A DNA stretch of 16,079 nt. Origin: Candidatus Brocadiia bacterium (lineage in GTDB: Bacteria > Planctomycetota > MHYJ01 > WSZJ01). The notes beneath the pieces are model-generated. The model saw only the letters and a list, made by a program, of their open reading frames with translations, searched no databases and was not told the origin of the DNA. Position 1 is the stretch's first letter, and each line of letters begins with the position of its first letter. Both the position numbers and the translations under genes were made by a program. Of the stretch, positions 13,643-16,079 are shown in pieces. Location: assembly GCA_013360825.1 (NCBI GenBank), contig JABWAY010000056.1:1-16079 (forward strand). The letters are read 5' to 3'.

Positions 13643-16079
13643 TCAGATCGCCACGTCGTCGTACCACTGGTCGCTCAGGAGGGGCCCCGGTCCACGTCCC
13701 CGCGTCAGCGGGGCGCCGACATGGCGCGCGTACTCCTCGATGAACGAATCGAATGCGGCGTCCAGCGTCAGGCCGTGCCGGTTCGTGTAGGTGCGGAACG
13801 ACAGGATCCCGGTGTCGGTGAGCACCAGAAGGCGCCGCCCGACGACGTTTCCGCCCGGTTCCTTCGCCCAGACAATCACCTTGTCGATGTCGATCGCATT
13901 CGACACCGCCCCCCAGGCGTTCGATCCCCGGAGAGAGAGACACGACGCAAACCCGTACTCCCCCATGTAGAGGACCTCGAAGGGGTCCGTTTCCACGACG
14001 AACAGGATCTCCCCTTCGTACTCCGATTCGGGGGTATTGCGCGAAGCCTCGACCCGGGTGAGATTCATCTCGATCTCGTCGAGAATCGCGGGATCGACCG
14101 GGGGCGCGGGCGGCGGCTCCCCGGGCCCCGTGGAGTCCGGAGCCTCCGGCACCGGCGGGGGCGGCACCTGGGCCCGCAGGGCGGCGACCTGGCTCCTCAG
14201 TTCCTCCAGCCCCTCCTCCGGCTTCACCCCCGCCTTCGCCAGAAGCCCCCGGGCCTGCGCGAGATCCGCCTCCTGGCGGCGCAGCTTCTCCTTCCGCGCG
14301 TCCCCCCTGCGATAATCCACCCTCCGCTCGAACGCGGCCCGCCAGCGTTCGATCCGCACCTCGGGAAACGCCGCCTTGACCCGCGCGGCCCACTCGAGCA
14401 CCGGGGGCTCGCTGCGCATCCAGTCGTGAGGCTTTCCCTCGAGCGCGTCGAGAATCAGCCGGCGAAGCCACTTCGAGCTCTTCCGCAGATGGCTGACGGC
14501 CCGGAAAAAGAGCAGAGCGGGGAGAATCCTGGGCTCGATTGTGGAAAAGTCACGATCCTCGCCGAGTTCGTGCCTGAGACGCGTCCGGTAGAGGTCCATG
14601 CGCAGCGTGTCGAGGGAGGTGACCGCGATCCGGATCGCCTCGGCCCGGAGGGCGTCCATCATGGCGCGGATCAGGTCGCGGCGCTCATGGCGCATGAATT
14701 CGGCGGCCTCGGGCGGGAGCCTCCGTTCGGCGGCGGGGTCCCGGAAGGCGCGCGCGTACTCCGGATTCAGGCGCCAGGCCGCGCGGCGGTTCAGCGCTTT
14801 CTCCCGTTCGAGCATCCGCTCCCGCCGTTCCCCGGTCGCCGACTCGATTCGCGGCCCGATGGCCGTCAGCTCGATCTCGTCGTCCTGCATCCGCGAGAGG
14901 AAGCGGTCGAGGGGCTTGAGCCGGGACTCGACGCCGAACCGCGCTCCCAGCGCGGCCACGACACGGTGCAGCGCGACAAGCTCCGCGTCGTCCGCGAGAA
15001 AGTCCGCCTGGGGAGGAAACGGGGCCTCCGGCGGATCGCGCAGGTCGAGTTTCTTGAGGAAGGCGTCGTGTTCCGCACCGTTCACCGCCACGAACGAGAG
15101 CTGCAGAGCCCCCTCCAGGAACTGCTCCGCGGCGGCGGTCGAGACCGACTCTCCGGGCGAATTGTCGATGATGAACATCAGGAAGTCCCAGAGCGGGGTC
15201 CAGTTGCGGTCCGACCAGGTGATCGAAACCGCCGCATGCGTCAGCGCCTCGATCAGGACGTGACGCTTCGACCTCGACGCCTGCCGGAACAGGATCGCCA
15301 TCAGGGCGCGCGCACGACGGGATCCGACACGCGGCGGCTTCCGCAGCGCCTCCTCCAGTCCGGTCCGGATGTGCGCCGCTTCGGAAATCCAGAGCAGCTT
15401 CTCGATCTCCTCCTTCCGGACATGGGCCCGGTTGACCGGCTCGAGCGCGAGGCACTCGAACAGCGCCATCGTGCACTCCTCGGTCCAGGTCGGTGACTTT
15501 TCGAGCAGATGCCGGAAGAATCCGAAAGCGTAGTTTGTCGCGTGCGGGATGTTGCGGAGCGCCGCCTCGATCTGGGGCCGCCCGAGGAGATCCGGCCTCC
15601 GCTCGACGAGATTCCCGAGAATCGAGTAGGCGTTGTAGGCATCCCCGGCGAATCCCGCGCAGACCGCGTCGATGATCCCCGGCGTCATGTGGTCTTCCTC
15701 CCGCTGGAATCCGTAATAGACCGCATGGATTCCCTCCTTCGGAAACCGGTGCATCAGCGGAACCAGCCGCCCGATCATCTCCCCGGCCCGCTCAGGCTGC
15801 TGCTGACGCAGGAGATTGAGCATATTCATCAGCGACCCGGGTCCGGTCTCCGCGAGCGCGCACAGCCCGTCGAGGCGTTCCTTCGTGAAGAGGCCCGGGA
15901 GCGTGCGGACCGCCCTCCCGAAAAACTCCCACCCCTTCTCCGGATTCGCGGGCAGGTGCCGCTGCACCATGTCGAGCAGTTCCGGGGTCAGAAGCGGCGC
16001 CTCGTCTCCGGCCGCCGAGTACGCGGCCTCGACGGCCGCCCCCGGCGCCTCGCCGAAGTCCGCGAGCGCGCGGGCGACC
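13643..16079 (-). CDS. Large protein of unknown function: helical repeats, coiled coil and a conserved-looking C-terminal domain (5' end outside window)
   Basis: The frame stays open to the window edge, so the ATG at 15970 is probably internal; 811 residues are visible. I do not recognise a named family. From the N-terminus, roughly 500 residues are helix-rich with spaced pairs of amphipathic helices, resembling HEAT/ARM-type repeats, but I cannot define a repeat unit. A charged coiled coil follows (about 14160-14310, RKEKLRRQEADLAQARGLL), then a Pro-rich linker (about 14097-14175, APDSTGPGEPPPAPP). The last about 125 residues are a compact alpha/beta domain: ILFVVETDPFEVLYMGEYG, SCLSLRGSN, AIDIDKVIVWAKEPGGNVV, GRRLLVLTDTG, ending near QWYDDVAI. 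There is no signal peptide or membrane helix in the visible part. It converges on the lipoprotein gene with 9 bp between stops and shows no link to the transporter. Confidence 0.85.
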   Translation of the reverse strand, partial: VARALADFGEAPGAAVEAAYSAAGDEAPLLTPELLDMVQRHLPANPEKGWEFFGRAVRTLPGLFTKERLDGLCALAETGPGSLMNMLNLLRQQQPERAGEMIGRLVPLMHRFPKEGIHAVYYGFQREEDHMTPGIIDAVCAGFAGDAYNAYSILGNLVERRPDLLGRPQIEAALRNIPHATNYAFGFFRHLLEKSPTWTEECTMALFECLALEPVNRAHVRKEEIEKLLWISEAAHIRTGLEEALRKPPRVGSRRARALMAILFRQASRSKRHVLIEALTHAAVSITWSDRNWTPLWDFLMFIIDNSPGESVSTAAAEQFLEGALQLSFVAVNGAEHDAFLKKLDLRDPPEAPFPPQADFLADDAELVALHRVVAALGARFGVESRLKPLDRFLSRMQDDEIELTAIGPRIESATGERRERMLEREKALNRRAAWRLNPEYARAFRDPAAERRLPPEAAEFMRHERRDLIRAMMDALRAEAIRIAVTSLDTLRMDLYRTRLRHELGEDRDFSTIEPRILPALLFFRAVSHLRKSSKWLRRLILDALEGKPHDWMRSEPPVLEWAARVKAAFPEVRIERWRAAFERRVDYRRGDARKEKLRRQEADLAQARGLLAKAGVKPEEGLEELRSQVAALRAQVPPPPVPEAPDSTGPGEPPPAPPVDPAILDEIEMNLTRVEASRNTPESEYEGEILFVVETDPFEVLYMGEYGFASCLSLRGSNAWGAVSNAIDIDKVIVWAKEPGGNVVGRRLLVLTDTGILSFRTYTNRHGLTLDAAFDSFIEEYARHVGAPLTRGRGPGPLLSDQWYDDVAI

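Noticed and set aside
13640..15496. 618-codon open frame on the plus strand opposite the large minus-strand gene
   Set aside because: Its translation is Arg/Pro/His-rich with no domain motif, while the minus strand shows balanced composition and structured domains. It is a by-product of high GC content.
1..16079. tRNA, rRNA, CRISPR array, insertion sequence or phage attachment site
   Set aside because: I looked for cloverleaf-type arms, regularly spaced repeats, transposase motifs and long terminal inverted repeats, and saw none that I could support.

Overview
The window reads as a very GC-rich (roughly two-thirds G+C by eye) chromosomal segment of a Gram-negative (diderm) bacterium. It carries an Mla-type lipid ABC transporter cassette, two lipoproteins with recognisable lipobox cysteines, and a Tat-signal DUF1501 protein. 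The DUF1800/DUF1501 pair with CBM60-like modules is common in Planctomycetota and related environmental lineages. I infer that affiliation only tentatively; no rRNA or other phylogenetic marker is present.

Layout: (1) bases 1-4673, plus strand: the 3' part of a large secreted-type protein (Ig-like and CBM60-like modules followed by DUF1800), then a Tat-exported DUF1501 protein 20 bp downstream. (2) bases 4677-9584, minus strand, read right to left: pyruvate kinase, an M20 metallopeptidase overlapping it by 4 bp, enolase 65 bp further on, and a Rieske lipoprotein with a Cys/Gly-rich linker 140 bp beyond that. (3) bases 9585-9955: a divergent intergenic region with an inverted repeat directly next to the pyruvate kinase start. 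(4) bases 9956-13633, plus strand: a tightly packed four-gene lipid transport operon (STAS-MlaE fusion, MlaF ATPase, MlaD/MCE protein, auxiliary lipoprotein). (5) bases 13643-16079, minus strand: a large protein of unknown function, with its start beyond the window, made of a helical N-terminal part, a coiled coil, a Pro-rich linker and a conserved-looking C-terminal domain.

How the genes work together: enolase makes phosphoenolpyruvate and pyruvate kinase converts it to pyruvate and ATP, so the minus-strand unit carries the last two glycolytic steps with a peptidase translated between them. The Mla-like operon would move phospholipids between inner and outer membrane: the ATPase drives the STAS-permease, the MCE protein forms the periplasmic ring, and the lipoprotein is the outer-membrane-side partner. 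DUF1800 and DUF1501 proteins are usually adjacent and probably act together outside the cytoplasm, but their activity is not established.

I see no tRNA, rRNA, CRISPR array, insertion sequence or phage gene. The most unusual signals are abrupt switches between C-rich and G-rich third codon positions inside single genes, the cysteine-rich linker of the Rieske lipoprotein, the inverted repeat in the pyruvate kinase leader, and the unassigned C-terminal domain of the last gene. I did not find strong evidence for a wholly new multi-gene system.
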